Shown here: one piece after another, positions 1 through 9,048 of the stretch
Layout: each line of letters begins with the position of its first letter
Position numbering within the stretch: the stretch's first letter is position 1
Origin: Serratia fonticola
GTDB lineage: Bacteria > Pseudomonadota > Gammaproteobacteria > Enterobacterales > Enterobacteriaceae
Length of the DNA: 64,000 bases
Direction of reading: 5' to 3'
NCBI RefSeq assembly: GCF_001006005.1
Contig: NZ_CP011254.1
Coordinates: 2,852,001 to 2,916,000 of the forward strand
Program-made: the position numbers and the translations under genes
The notes under the pieces: model-generated
Told to the model about the DNA's origin: nothing
Databases searched by the model: none
What the model saw: only the letters and a program-made list of their open reading frames with translations

Positions 1-195
1 TTCCCGCTGGAACTGCTTAAACTCTGCCTGCAACGCGCCCTGGATGAAGGGGCGACAGTAACCGATGAAGCCTCGGCGCTGGAACATTGCGGCTATCATC
101 CGCTGCTGGTGGCGGGGCGTGCGGACAATATTAAAGTGACGCGGCCAGAGGATTTGGCGCTGGCGGCGTTCTATTTGACTCAGTTGAACAACTAA
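1..195 (+). CDS. ispD: IspD, 3' end only (2-C-methyl-D-erythritol 4-phosphate cytidylyltransferase)
   Basis: The window opens inside this gene; 64 C-terminal residues are read in frame to a TAA at 193-195. IspD makes CDP-methylerythritol in the MEP isoprenoid pathway. The visible part has the family's C-terminal pattern: TDEASALE, then a [16 protein letters not shown] stretch, ending with a short tail. ispF follows 11 bp downstream, the standard enteric ispDF pair. The N-terminal catalytic part lies outside the window. Confidence 0.93.
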   Translation, partial: FPLELLKLCLQRALDEGATVTDEASALEHCGYHPLLVAGRADNIKVTRPEDLALAAFYLTQLNN

Positions 196-206
196 AGGAG
201 CGCATC

Positions 207-680
207 ATGCGTATCGGTCACGGTTTTGATGTCCATAAATTTGGCGGCGAAGGGCCGTTGGTGATCGGCGGTGTTCGCATTCCTTATGAAAAAGGACTGC
301 TGGCTCACTCCGATGGTGACGTGGCGCTGCATGCGGCCACCGATGCTCTGTTGGGGGCGGCGGCGTTGGGGGATATCGGCAAGCTGTTCCCGGATACCGA
401 TCCGGCCTTCAAAGGGGCGGACAGCCGCGAGCTGCTGCGTGAAGCCTGGAAACTCATTCGTGCCAAGGGCTATCGTCTGGGTAATCTGGATGTCACCATC
501 ATTGCGCAGGCACCGAAGATGGCACCGCACATTCCTCAGATGCGCATCTTCCTGGCGGAAGATCTGCAATGCCATATGGACGACGTTAACGTCAAAGCGA
601 CCACCACCGAACAGCTGGGCTTTACCGGCCGTGGCGAAGGCATTGCCTGCGAAGCGGTTGCCCTGTTGATCAAGGAATAA
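207..680 (+). CDS. ispF: IspF, 2-C-methyl-D-erythritol 2,4-cyclodiphosphate synthase
   Basis: A 157-residue protein of normal family length. It cyclises CDP-ME 2-phosphate to MEcPP in the MEP pathway and acts as a cytoplasmic trimer with a zinc site. The N-terminal [12 protein letters not shown] supplies the Asp and His metal ligands, [10 protein letters not shown] carries the third ligand, and [11 protein letters not shown] and [14 protein letters not shown] are conserved. An AAAGGAG ribosome site precedes the ATG. It sits between ispD and truD, 3 bp from the truD start, so the three are probably co-transcribed. Confidence 0.97.
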   Translation: MRIGHGFDVHKFGGEGPLVIGGVRIPYEKGLLAHSDGDVALHAATDALLGAAALGDIGKLFPDTDPAFKGADSRELLREAWKLIRAKGYRLGNLDVTIIAQAPKMAPHIPQMRIFLAEDLQCHMDDVNVKATTTEQLGFTGRGEGIACEAVALLIKE

Positions 681-683
681 CGT

Positions 684-1730
684 ATGGACATGGCTAATCT
701 GACCTGGTTGCACGGCAAGCCAGTGGCTACCGGCGTGCTGAAAGCCAACCCGGAAGACTTTGTGGTGGTTGAGGATCTGGGTTTTTCCCCAGATGGTGAA
801 GGTGAACACCTGCTGGTGAACATCCGCAAGAACGGCTGCAACACCCAGTTTGTGGCGGACTATCTGGCGAAATTTGCCGGTATTCATGCCCGTTCGGTCA
901 GCTATGCCGGTTTGAAAGATCGCCATGCGGTCACCGAGCAGTGGTTCTGTCTGCATCTGCCGGGGAAAGAATCTCCCGATCTCAGCCAGTTTGCGCTGGA
1001 AGGCTGCGAAGTGTTGCAGGCCGCTCGCCATCTACGCAAGCTGCGCATTGGTACGTTGAAAGGCAACGAATTCACCCTGGTGCTACGCCAGATTAGCGAT
1101 CGCCAAGAGGTGGAGCAGCGTTTGCAGGCCATCGCGGCAGGCGGCGTGCCGAACTACTTCGGTAGCCAGCGTTTTGGCCGTGGTGGTAATAACCTGACGA
1201 TGGCGCGCCGCTGGGCCAACGATGAGATCCGGGTCAAGGAGCGCAGCAAACGCAGCTTCTACCTGTCTGCCAGCCGTAGCGCGTTGTTCAACTTCATCAC
1301 CAGCCAGCGCTTGGCTAACCAACAGCAGCAAACGGTGCTGGAAGGGGATGCGTTGCAGCTTGCCGGGCGTGGTAGCTGGTTCGTGGCCAAAGCGGAAGAG
1401 TTAGCCACCCTGCAACAACGGCTGGACGCGGGTGAACTGATGATCACCGCTCCGTTACCGGGGGATGGTGAGCCGGGAACCGCCGCAGAGGTGCTGGAGT
1501 TTGAACAAAGTTGTCTGGCACAACAGCCGGAATTGCTGAGTTTGTTAAAGCGTGAGCGCGTAGAGCCTGCGCGACGGGCTTTGCTGCTACAGCCGCAGAA
1601 AATGCAGTGGAACTGGTGGGATGATGTCACCGTGGAATTACGTTTCTGGCTACCGGCGGGCAGTTTCGCGACTAGCGTGGTGCGCGAAATAATGCAATTG
1701 GCTAGTGGTGAAGCGGATATTGCCGAGTAA
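684..1730 (+). CDS. truD: TruD, tRNA pseudouridine(13) synthase
   Basis: A 348-residue protein that converts U13 of tRNA(Glu) to pseudouridine. The catalytic region contains [15 protein letters not shown], where the Asp of GLKD is the expected nucleophile, followed by [14 protein letters not shown] and a C-terminal [27 protein letters not shown] block as in E. coli. The ATG at 684 is 8 bp from an AAGGA motif; a second ATG at 690 is further from it. In E. coli surE follows truD at once. Here a fimbrial operon of about 7 kb comes between them. Confidence 0.97.
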   Translation: MDMANLTWLHGKPVATGVLKANPEDFVVVEDLGFSPDGEGEHLLVNIRKNGCNTQFVADYLAKFAGIHARSVSYAGLKDRHAVTEQWFCLHLPGKESPDLSQFALEGCEVLQAARHLRKLRIGTLKGNEFTLVLRQISDRQEVEQRLQAIAAGGVPNYFGSQRFGRGGNNLTMARRWANDEIRVKERSKRSFYLSASRSALFNFITSQRLANQQQQTVLEGDALQLAGRGSWFVAKAEELATLQQRLDAGELMITAPLPGDGEPGTAAEVLEFEQSCLAQQPELLSLLKRERVEPARRALLLQPQKMQWNWWDDVTVELRFWLPAGSFATSVVREIMQLASGEADIAE

Positions 1731-1769
1731 CCGTTAGCTTAATCCTCAGCGATCGATTCCTGCTTTCTC

Positions 1770-1849
1770 GTTCAGGCGGAGAGGAACTCTGCCTGAACTG
1801 AATAAGACAGCGAAAATGTTGTCATCGGCCTGGCTTGCCAGGCTTATTT
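1770..1849 (+). terminator. Two hairpins after truD
   Basis: Two stem-loops follow truD. The first pairs GTTCAGGC (1770-1777) with GCCTGAAC (1791-1798), with a nested AGAG/CTCT stem. The second pairs GCCTGGC (1828-1834) with GCCAGGC (1837-1843) and is followed by TTATTT. The second looks like a weak intrinsic terminator ending the ispDF-truD transcript, which would leave surE needing its own promoter. Confidence 0.45.
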
Positions 1850-2131
1850 CCCCCCGTATTGCGCCGCTGATTAAAATCTCATCTTGTAATTCACCTTAAT
1901 CATTACCATTTGTTTATTTCTGTTTGTTTCTGTTTATTATAACAAAAAATTATCTTGTTTTTTATCATGCACTTATCGCGATTATTATTCTTATTGTTAT
2001 TATTATAATTATTAAGTTGATCTGGGCGCTCATTGGTTTTTATACTTGCTGCGAATTTTACGAGACTAAGCGTGGCTGGAGTTAGCTGTGTTTTAAAGTT
2101 TGATATAAGAGACTCTCATTACGGATTAATC
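1850..2131 (+). promoter_or_regulatory. AT-rich leader upstream of fimbrial cluster A
   Basis: No gene is seen here. From about 1880 to 2030 the sequence is strongly AT-rich, with runs of ATTATT and TTTATTTCTGTTTG, in contrast to the GC-rich truD next to it. AT-rich leaders like this are typical of H-NS-silenced horizontally acquired fimbrial operons, so it probably holds the cluster A promoter. I cannot place the start site. Confidence 0.4.
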
Positions 2132-2857
2132 ATGAAGCTCAATATTATTAAACGCCTGAGTGGTGTTGCTATTTTTTGTTTTTTACCAGGTTTTGTATTG
2201 GCCAATATGAGCGTTTATCCTATGGAAGTCGGGATCGGCGAAAGCGGAGCCGCTCAAATAAAGGTTATATCCCAAAGCGACGGGGTGCAATTCGTCAAGG
2301 TAACAGAAAAACAAATACTCAATCCTGGCACTAAACAAGAACAGGAAGCGGACGTTGAGCAATTTGGACAAAGCTCGCTGGTGATAACGCCGCAAAAACT
2401 GGCTATTTCGGCAGGTAGCCAACGCCTGGTACGTCTGGTTGCCCTGGAGTTACCGGAAAAGGAAACCACCTGGCGAGTCTATTTTGAAGGCGTACCGGAA
2501 TTAGAAGATAACGCCACTGCTGCCAGCCCACAAATGACCACGACCAAGGTAGGTATCAACCTGGTGTGGGGGGCATTGGTCCACGTTGCGCCTAAAAAGG
2601 TTGTTGCCAGCCTGATGCTGGACGCACAACGCGACCAGGTTATCAATGATGGCACGTTGCGTATTCCGCTACGAGAGGTGGGGATTTGTGACCAGGGCGG
2701 CGTTTGTAACTGGAAAAAAGAAACCACCACCATATATCCCGGTACCGAGCTTAAAATTGCCTCGTTAATGGTAAAACCCGGGAAGAGATATAAAGCGCGT
2801 TATTTTAACTGGCTTAATAAGCGCGTTGAAGAAATTGATTTGTCTGTAAAGAGTTAA
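2132..2857 (+). CDS. CS1/cable-type periplasmic pilus chaperone
   Basis: A 241-residue secreted protein resembling the CooB/CblB chaperones of the alternate chaperone-usher pathway. It should bind and cap the pilin and tip subunits in the periplasm. A signal peptide ends near FVLA, followed by MSVYPMEVGIG in place of the TRVIYP of classical PapD chaperones. The frame is open 33 codons further upstream, but the ATG at 2132 begins the signal peptide and I chose it. First gene of cluster A, 82 bp before the major pilin. Two Cys (CDQGGVC) lie in the C-terminal domain. Confidence 0.8.
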   Translation: MKLNIIKRLSGVAIFCFLPGFVLANMSVYPMEVGIGESGAAQIKVISQSDGVQFVKVTEKQILNPGTKQEQEADVEQFGQSSLVITPQKLAISAGSQRLVRLVALELPEKETTWRVYFEGVPELEDNATAASPQMTTTKVGINLVWGALVHVAPKKVVASLMLDAQRDQVINDGTLRIPLREVGICDQGGVCNWKKETTTIYPGTELKIASLMVKPGKRYKARYFNWLNKRVEEIDLSVKS

Positions 2858-2939
2858 ATGTAGAGTCAAATCATGTATAGCCCCGGGTTTATGGGGTGAG
2901 TAAAGTTGGATGTTATTTATAAAATAAAATGGAGATTTT

Positions 2940-3437
2940 ATGAAAAAGTTTATTAAACCACTGCTGATTGCTTCAACCATGGCTGCCGTATTTTCTGCTC
3001 AGGCTGTACAGAAAGATATTACTGTAAATGCCAGCGTGGATGCGACGATTGATATGACGCAACCTGATAATACCAGTTTGCCAAGCAGCATCGATATGCA
3101 GTATTTGCCAGGTAAAGGCCTGACGCCTTTTAACCTGGACACCAAGGTCTGGTCTAACAACGCTACCGCTGGCGTTAACGTTCGCCTGGTTAGAGCGGCG
3201 AGCCTGGCGGATGTCAATGGGGCTAGCAAGATCCCATTGACCGTAAGCCTGGGTGAAACAGTTCTGACCACCACCAACCAACTGCTGGAAGCAGCGACTC
3301 TGTTCCCTGCGGGAATCGAAAATGGTTCAGACGTCCTGCCACTGCGTTTTGCCCAGACTGCGCAAGGCCCTATTGCCACCGGCACCTACAGCGGCATTGT
3401 CAGCCTGGTGGTGACTCAGGCGACCAAGGCCGAATAA
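2940..3437 (+). CDS. CS1-type major fimbrial subunit
   Basis: A 165-residue pilin with a signal peptide ending in the Ala-Gln-Ala region near residue 22. The mature N-terminus reads VQKDITVNASVDATIDM, the CooA/CfaB/CblA signature of the CS1 family, with no Cys pair, unlike Fim or Pap pilins. It should form the rod of cluster A. A GGAG ribosome site is present. A strong hairpin follows it before the usher gene, suggesting the pilin is made in excess. Confidence 0.88.
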   Translation: MKKFIKPLLIASTMAAVFSAQAVQKDITVNASVDATIDMTQPDNTSLPSSIDMQYLPGKGLTPFNLDTKVWSNNATAGVNVRLVRAASLADVNGASKIPLTVSLGETVLTTTNQLLEAATLFPAGIENGSDVLPLRFAQTAQGPIATGTYSGIVSLVVTQATKAE

Positions 3438-3471
3438 GGCAACTCAATTCAAAAGTTTGTTTTCATATCTT

Positions 3472-3497
3472 GTGGGGCTTTCTAGCCCCACTTTTTT
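3472..3497 (+). terminator. Hairpin plus T-tract between pilin and usher, cluster A
   Basis: GTGGGGCT (3472-3479) pairs perfectly with AGCCCCAC (3484-3491) around a TTCT loop, followed by six T. It has the form of an intrinsic terminator, but it sits inside the operon between pilin and usher. Partial termination here would give more pilin than usher message. Confidence 0.8.
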
Positions 3498-3511
3498 ATC
3501 AGGGATGAACA

Positions 3512-6220
3512 ATGGCTTTTCGCGCTAGCCTATCCGCAGGGTTGTTGGTAGGCCTTATGATTATGCAACACGATTCGTCGGCTACCCCTAAAATTCCACC
3601 GGGCTTTGAGGCCTTGGCACAAGGGCAGCTTGTCTGGGTCGACGTTTCTCTTTATGGCATGTCTCTCGGGCTTTATGAAGCCAATATTAATCTGGAGCAG
3701 GTTGTCTTCATAAAGCCAGCGGAACTGGCTGATGCCGTGAAGCAACAATTCAACGACGATCCTGAGCTGGGTGCACAACTGATGACCGCGTTGGTGCAAC
3801 CGCTCGCGCGTAACGGCAACCTTGCCTGCAGCAGTAACGGTAATGCGCCAAGCTGTGACTATCTGGAAACCCAGACGGTTGGCATCATCTATGACGAGAA
3901 TAATTCCCAGGTTAACCTGTTCCTTGACCGTCGGTACCTCCCGAAAAAAGCGGCCGGTAGCGGTTTCTATCAGGCGACGGCAGAAAGTGAAAATGCGCTG
4001 ATCCATCAGCAAAACCTCAATTTTGTTGCTGATGAAAACTATCAGTCATTGTCGCTACAGGGGACCGGCTCACTGGGCGTCACTGAAAATGGCTATCTTA
4101 ACGCCGACTGGTTCTATACGGGGCAGCGCTATCGCCATAGCAATCATCAGCAGGTAGAGATGAACAATGCCTATTTTCGGCAGGACCTGTGGAAAAGCCT
4201 CTATCTGCAAGGCGGCATGATGGACTCCCGCGATATCTTCAGCAATGCGGGGGGTAACATCAACCTGAGCCAATTGCCGATTGGCAAAATCCGCGGGCTA
4301 CGGGCTGGCTCGACCACGGCCTGGGTCAACCAGAGCCAGGTTTCCCGGGGGACTCCGGTCTCGGTTTTCCTATCGCGCAACGCTCGCATCGACGCCTATC
4401 GTGACGAACAATTACTGTCTTCCTTTTACCTGAATGCCGGGGCACAGGAACTGGATACGCGCACCTTCCCCAGCGGCAGCTATACCGTCACGCTGCGGAT
4501 CTATGAGGATAACCAGTTAGTCAGGACAGAAACCGTTCCTTATACCAACACCGGTGTGGCCCAGCTCAATGGTCTTCAGTGGTTCCTGCAAGCCGGGGTT
4601 GAGGTAGACCACGATACGCATCCTACGGCGGACGATCGGCGGGTGGTGCAAGGCGGGCTGCGTATTCCGTTGACCGATACGCTGTCGCTGACGGCAGGGA
4701 GCACGGTATTGAGCGACGTACACTACTGGGAAGGGGCGGCGGACTGGAGCCACGGTTTTAACAGTGGCCCGTTGGATGGCGTCATGACGGCTCGTGTCAG
4801 TTATCTGGCCGGCAGCGAGGGGACGCGGGGCAATATTCAGCAAATTAACTATAACGACGGTTTTTCATTGAGTTTCTACCGCTCGGCCCTCTCGGCGCCT
4901 GACTGCGACTCTCAACAGCGAAACTACGGCTTTAGCGGTTGTTACCAGAGTTCCAACCTGATGTTTTCGGTCCCGTTCGCGCAGTGGTTTGCCAATATTG
5001 GCTACTCGCTTAACAGCAGCGGCGGGCGTTATCGCTATCGCAGTGAACTGCCCGACAATGATGATAGCCATCAGAATGCTGCCCCTTGGGAGCAGATCTA
5101 CACGACGCGTTCGCGCAGTCAAACCTGGCAGATGGGGGTCAGCCGTTCCTTTGCGTTCAACGACATTAATATCAACAGTGGCGTCAGTGCCTTCAGGCGT
5201 CACGACAGCGGCCAGCAGGGAACTGACAAAGGCGGCTACCTCACCGTCAGCCTATCGTTCTCTGGGCACCGTGGCGGTGCCACTAACAGCAATACCTCTC
5301 TGGGCGCCAACTATCGCAATAGCCAGCGTGGGGAAGGGCAACTCAGCTATAACGCCAACTACAGCCGCTATATGGACGAGAGCGGGCAAAATGAGCTGGG
5401 CGCTTCGATTTATGGCGTCAATAGCCAGACCCTGACCGCTTCAACCTACGCTCGTGCCGATGGGCAGTACGGTAACGGCAGCTTCGCCGTCAGTGATGCC
5501 TATGACAAGGTAGAGAACCGGCACACACTCAGCAGCAGCGGCAGCTATAGCTCCTCTTTACTGGTCGATCGCAGCGGACTTTATTGGGGGCGCTGGGGAG
5601 ATGGCCGTCCGGCCTCCGCGATCACGGTTGGGGTGGACGCCGAGGAAGAGAGCCGCGCCTCGTTGATCAGCGTAGCGGTAGACGGCAGCGGTAAGACGGA
5701 CGTGCGCAGCAACAGCCGGGCACTGTTTACCGTACCGGGCTATCAGCCAACCACCTTTGATATCAATGAGTCGCTTAGCGCTCCTGCCGGTATCAGCAGC
5801 GAGATCCGCCGAGGGGCGGGAACCCGTACGGCATTTATGGTGCCGGGGAAAGTGCTACGCCGGAATATTGAGGTGACTTCGCGCTACACCTGGTTGGGCA
5901 GAATGCTGGATGAGCAGGATAGGCCTTTGGTTAACGGCATCCCTCTTAACGTGCTGTCCTGGACCCCGCTGGGCGAAGGTGGCTTTAGCCTGGAAACCAC
6001 ACGGCCGATGAAGCAGCTGTATCTGATGCGTGGCTCACAGTTCTATCAGTGTGCCATCAAAGTGCAGACCATGCGTGACGTGGTGCGCTATGTCGGTACC
6101 ACCCGCTGTGCCGGGGTAGCCATGGCCAGTATACCGCCAGCCGAGCAGAAGCAGGCGCAATTGATGACCGCGCGACAGGGCCATGGCTCTGGGGTGCCGG
6201 TGGCGATGAAAACGAACTAG
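3512..6220 (+). CDS. CS1-type outer-membrane usher
   Basis: A 902-residue usher of the CooC/CfaC/CblC/TcfC type. It is the outer-membrane pore that receives chaperone-subunit complexes and extrudes the fibre. The mature start PPGFEALAQGQLVWVDVSLYG is characteristic. The middle is a long barrel region rich in aromatic, Ser and Gly strands with a plug near 240-330 (GAQELDTRTFPSGSYTVTLRIYE). The C-terminal domain has a Cys pair (YQCAIKV and TTRCAG). Its last 33 bp (6189-6221) recur ahead of the second tip gene at 7528-7560. Confidence 0.9.
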   Translation: MAFRASLSAGLLVGLMIMQHDSSATPKIPPGFEALAQGQLVWVDVSLYGMSLGLYEANINLEQVVFIKPAELADAVKQQFNDDPELGAQLMTALVQPLARNGNLACSSNGNAPSCDYLETQTVGIIYDENNSQVNLFLDRRYLPKKAAGSGFYQATAESENALIHQQNLNFVADENYQSLSLQGTGSLGVTENGYLNADWFYTGQRYRHSNHQQVEMNNAYFRQDLWKSLYLQGGMMDSRDIFSNAGGNINLSQLPIGKIRGLRAGSTTAWVNQSQVSRGTPVSVFLSRNARIDAYRDEQLLSSFYLNAGAQELDTRTFPSGSYTVTLRIYEDNQLVRTETVPYTNTGVAQLNGLQWFLQAGVEVDHDTHPTADDRRVVQGGLRIPLTDTLSLTAGSTVLSDVHYWEGAADWSHGFNSGPLDGVMTARVSYLAGSEGTRGNIQQINYNDGFSLSFYRSALSAPDCDSQQRNYGFSGCYQSSNLMFSVPFAQWFANIGYSLNSSGGRYRYRSELPDNDDSHQNAAPWEQIYTTRSRSQTWQMGVSRSFAFNDININSGVSAFRRHDSGQQGTDKGGYLTVSLSFSGHRGGATNSNTSLGANYRNSQRGEGQLSYNANYSRYMDESGQNELGASIYGVNSQTLTASTYARADGQYGNGSFAVSDAYDKVENRHTLSSSGSYSSSLLVDRSGLYWGRWGDGRPASAITVGVDAEEESRASLISVAVDGSGKTDVRSNSRALFTVPGYQPTTFDINESLSAPAGISSEIRRGAGTRTAFMVPGKVLRRNIEVTSRYTWLGRMLDEQDRPLVNGIPLNVLSWTPLGEGGFSLETTRPMKQLYLMRGSQFYQCAIKVQTMRDVVRYVGTTRCAGVAMASIPPAEQKQAQLMTARQGHGSGVPVAMKTN

Positions 6221-6230
6221 GGATTAACTT

Positions 6231-7499
6231 ATGCTCTTGGAAAAAAACAGCAGTTTGCGATATCTCTGTGCAGAGATCGTTAAAACCGTCACTCTGTGTG
6301 GTCTGTTTTTCGCTGTGCCAGTGGCACTCGTTCAAGGTGCGAGTGTTACACCACAGACTCCAGACAACGCCCACTCTAAGATATCTGGTGCAAAAGTTCG
6401 TGATGTCACTAATATCCCTCCCCAGGCGCAGGACACGGTGGTGAATATGAGCTTTGACCGTATGAGTTTACCGACGAACGTCTTTATCTGGCAAAACGTA
6501 TTCGGTGGTAGCTCAAGCGTAACCACTTGTGGGAGCACTAACGGTATTGCTTGTAGCAACCTGGACTTCATTAATAGTCTGGTGTGTTATTCCACCAGTG
6601 ACCCCACCTATGGGGCCTGCCCGGTACTGTTGTGGTGGTGGAGTGGCTCTGGCGTTAGTAATTCAACGAGTTTGACATTACGATTCACTCATGATGGTGG
6701 TGAAACCAAGGACTTACAGATTACATCTTTTAAGAATAGGGCTGATGATTCTCCGGTGGGCTCATGGGTTAGTGGCCGCGTTGTGTCTCCCGAAGGTTTT
6801 AGAACGTTTATTCCTTCATCTGAGTTAAACAAGCTGTCTACTGCCGGGATCTGGCGCGCTAAGCTCAAGATGCAGGTCAAGGCCTGGGATTCTTGTTCTA
6901 ACTGGTCTACGAACGCTTGTCCAGGCATTCATCGTGTCGACTGGACGGCCACTATTACCCTTAACGTGACGGATTATGGTAATCAGCAAATTTATCTGCC
7001 TGCGTTCCCGACTTCAGCACCGTCTGTCAACCTGAATCTGAATACCCGCCCGGGTGCCGGGAGCCGGAAGAGCGTCAGCGGCAGTACCAACCTCGATATG
7101 TGCCTCTACGATGGTAACAATTCTGCCAGTAACCGCATCAGTCTGCTCTTGCAGGATGAAGGCGGCACGGCGACAGGACGGCCCGACGGACAGTTCTCCA
7201 TTTATCGCAAAGGAGGGGATCAATCCAAGGCGAGTGACCGGCTGGACTACCAGGTCAGCGTGATCAATCCCACCACCGGGGCGGTGCAAGACATCTCCAA
7301 CGGTAAAGAAATCATCTGGAGTGATACCAACCGCCGCAATATCCAGCGGCCTGTGGTGTTACCTGGCGGTGGAGCCCCGGCGCTTTGCGTGCCGGCCCCG
7401 CTGACCCTTACGACGCCAGCCTTCTCAATGGCGGATAAAACGGCGGGAGATTACACCGGCACGTTGCGCATTATTTATACCCCCACCACCCAGCAGTAA
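6231..7499 (+). CDS. CblD-like pilus tip/initiator protein 1, cluster A
   Basis: A 422-residue protein resembling the CooD/CfaE/CblD minor tip adhesins that start assembly of CS1-type fimbriae. The C-terminal pilin half contains VTDYGNQQIYLPAFP, DMCLYDGNN, RISLLLQDEGG, RLDYQVSVINP and GDYTGTLRIIYTP, typical of the family. The N-terminal half holds Cys-rich loops and is the probable binding domain. Signal peptide about residues 1-36. It starts 10 bp after the usher, and about 66% of it is repeated in the next gene. Confidence 0.85.
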   Translation: MLLEKNSSLRYLCAEIVKTVTLCGLFFAVPVALVQGASVTPQTPDNAHSKISGAKVRDVTNIPPQAQDTVVNMSFDRMSLPTNVFIWQNVFGGSSSVTTCGSTNGIACSNLDFINSLVCYSTSDPTYGACPVLLWWWSGSGVSNSTSLTLRFTHDGGETKDLQITSFKNRADDSPVGSWVSGRVVSPEGFRTFIPSSELNKLSTAGIWRAKLKMQVKAWDSCSNWSTNACPGIHRVDWTATITLNVTDYGNQQIYLPAFPTSAPSVNLNLNTRPGAGSRKSVSGSTNLDMCLYDGNNSASNRISLLLQDEGGTATGRPDGQFSIYRKGGDQSKASDRLDYQVSVINPTTGAVQDISNGKEIIWSDTNRRNIQRPVVLPGGGAPALCVPAPLTLTTPAFSMADKTAGDYTGTLRIIYTPTTQQ

Positions 7500-7527
7500 A
7501 TTGGCCATCATGGCCAGCCGATCGTAG

Positions 7528-7560
7528 CTGGGATGCCGGTGGTGGTGAAAACGAACTAGG
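7528..7560 (+). repeat. Duplicated usher 3' end ahead of the second tip gene
   Basis: This 33-bp stretch matches usher positions 6189-6221 with about four differences, including the shared string GAAAACGAACTAGG that contains the usher stop codon. It does not serve as coding sequence here. It shows that the tandem duplication that made the second tip gene began inside the usher's last codons. Confidence 0.85.
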
Positions 7561-7569
7561 TAATGATTG

Positions 7570-8751
7570 ATGTTATTGAAAATAATCAGCGGTTTTAAAT
7601 TTATCATTGCGGGAGCCATTGACCCTCTTAACCTGTGCGTTCTGCTGGGGGGGCTGAGCATACAGGCGTACGGTGCCAGTATCGCTCCACAGGCACAGGA
7701 TACTAAGGTCAATATCACCTTCGATCGTATGAGCCTGCCGGCCAATATCTTTATCTGGGATAAGGTATTCGGTGGTAGTACAGATGATGGCGAATGTACG
7801 CATTCTAGTAATTGCAAGGACAAGGATATCGTTAATTCCCTAACGTGTTATTCCACTACGGATCCAACCAATGGTGCCTGTCAGGTAAATTTGTTCTGGG
7901 GGTTAGATACTAACAATGACACTTCGAAAGCTCTGACGCTGCGCTTTACCCACAGCAGTGGAAAGACCAAAGACTTACGGGTCACCTCTGTTAAAGGTTC
8001 AGGTACTTATGGTTCCTGGATTGCTGGAGCCTTTTTGTTTTCCTCGGGATTCAATACTTATATCCCCGCCTCCGAGTTGAACAAACTATCTGATGTCGGT
8101 GTCTGGCGTGCTGACCTCAAGATGCAAGTTAAAGCCTGGGATAACTGCTACACCATCGGCGGTTGCCCGGGGATTCACCGTGTCGACTGGAAGGCCAATA
8201 TTATCCTTAAGGTGACGGATTACGGTAATCAGCAAATTTATCTGCCCGCCTTTCCGATTTCAGCACCCACTGTCAACCTGAATCTGATGGTCCGGCCAGG
8301 CGTCGGTGGGAGTAAGAGCGTCAGCGGCAGTACAGGCCTGGATATGTGCCTTTATGACGGTAACGACTCGTCAAGTAACCGCATCAGCCTGCTGTTGCAG
8401 GATGAAGGGGGCAAGGCTCCTGGGCGCATAAAGGGGCAGTTTTCAGTGTATCGCAGCGGCGGTGATAAAGCCAAGGACAGTGACCGGCTGGATTATCAGG
8501 TCAGCGTGATCAATCCCACCACCGGGGCGGTGCAAGACATCGCCAACGGCAAAGAAATCGTCTGGAGCGATACCAACCGCCGCGATATCCAGCGGCCGGT
8601 AATGTTACCTGGCGGTGTTGCCCCGGCACTTTGCGTACCGGCCCCGTTAACCTTGACGACGCTAGCCTTCTCAATGGCGGATAAGACGGGAGGGGATTAC
8701 ACCGGCACGTTGCGCATTATTTATACCCCCACCACCCAGACAGCACCGTAA
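7570..8751 (+). CDS. CblD-like pilus tip/initiator protein 2, cluster A
   Basis: A 393-residue paralogue of the preceding gene. The C-terminal pilin half is nearly identical (VTDYGNQQIYLPAFP, MCLYDGND, RISLLLQDEGG, GDYTGTLRIIYTP), while the N-terminal half has diverged and is shorter because it lacks the spacer after the signal peptide. Both keep SFDRM/TFDRMSLP and Cys loops. The ATG at 7570 is chosen over a TTG three bases upstream. Either two alternative adhesins share one rod, or one of them is a spare. Confidence 0.85.
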   Translation: MLLKIISGFKFIIAGAIDPLNLCVLLGGLSIQAYGASIAPQAQDTKVNITFDRMSLPANIFIWDKVFGGSTDDGECTHSSNCKDKDIVNSLTCYSTTDPTNGACQVNLFWGLDTNNDTSKALTLRFTHSSGKTKDLRVTSVKGSGTYGSWIAGAFLFSSGFNTYIPASELNKLSDVGVWRADLKMQVKAWDNCYTIGGCPGIHRVDWKANIILKVTDYGNQQIYLPAFPISAPTVNLNLMVRPGVGGSKSVSGSTGLDMCLYDGNDSSSNRISLLLQDEGGKAPGRIKGQFSVYRSGGDKAKDSDRLDYQVSVINPTTGAVQDIANGKEIVWSDTNRRDIQRPVMLPGGVAPALCVPAPLTLTTLAFSMADKTGGDYTGTLRIIYTPTTQTAP

Positions 8752-9048
8752 TCTGGAAATTTCACGACCCACCTCAGGTAATCATCCCGGCCCCCTTTGT
8801 CGAGGGGGCTAACCTGCCCCGTTTGCCACTGATGACCGTTGAATTGTATAGTAGATCGCATAGCTGGCTGTTTTGGCTAATACTATCAGCAACAGCGAGG
8901 CAAGCCTTGCTGTACCACGCAAGTCACAATGGGTAACACGGCAGGTTGGGCTTACTATTGAAAATATTATTAAAAACAGATAGATGTAAAAAAATAGGGC
9001 ACAACTCTCGTGTTATCGCTTTCAGCAAGAAAGTTGTTTAACGACAAT
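8752..9048 (+). promoter_or_regulatory. Spacer between cluster A and surE with a hairpin
   Basis: GCCCCCT (8790-8796) pairs with AGGGGGC (8803-8809) but has no T-tract, so it is a weak candidate for the cluster A terminator. The sequence turns AT-rich after 8950. Because the fimbrial insertion separates surE from truD, a promoter for surE-pcm is expected here; I cannot place it with confidence. Confidence 0.35.

Noticed and set aside
192..1031. A 279-codon minus-strand frame opposite ispF and truD
   Set aside because: It is antisense to two well-conserved genes and its translation resembles no family; it arises from GC-rich codon bias.
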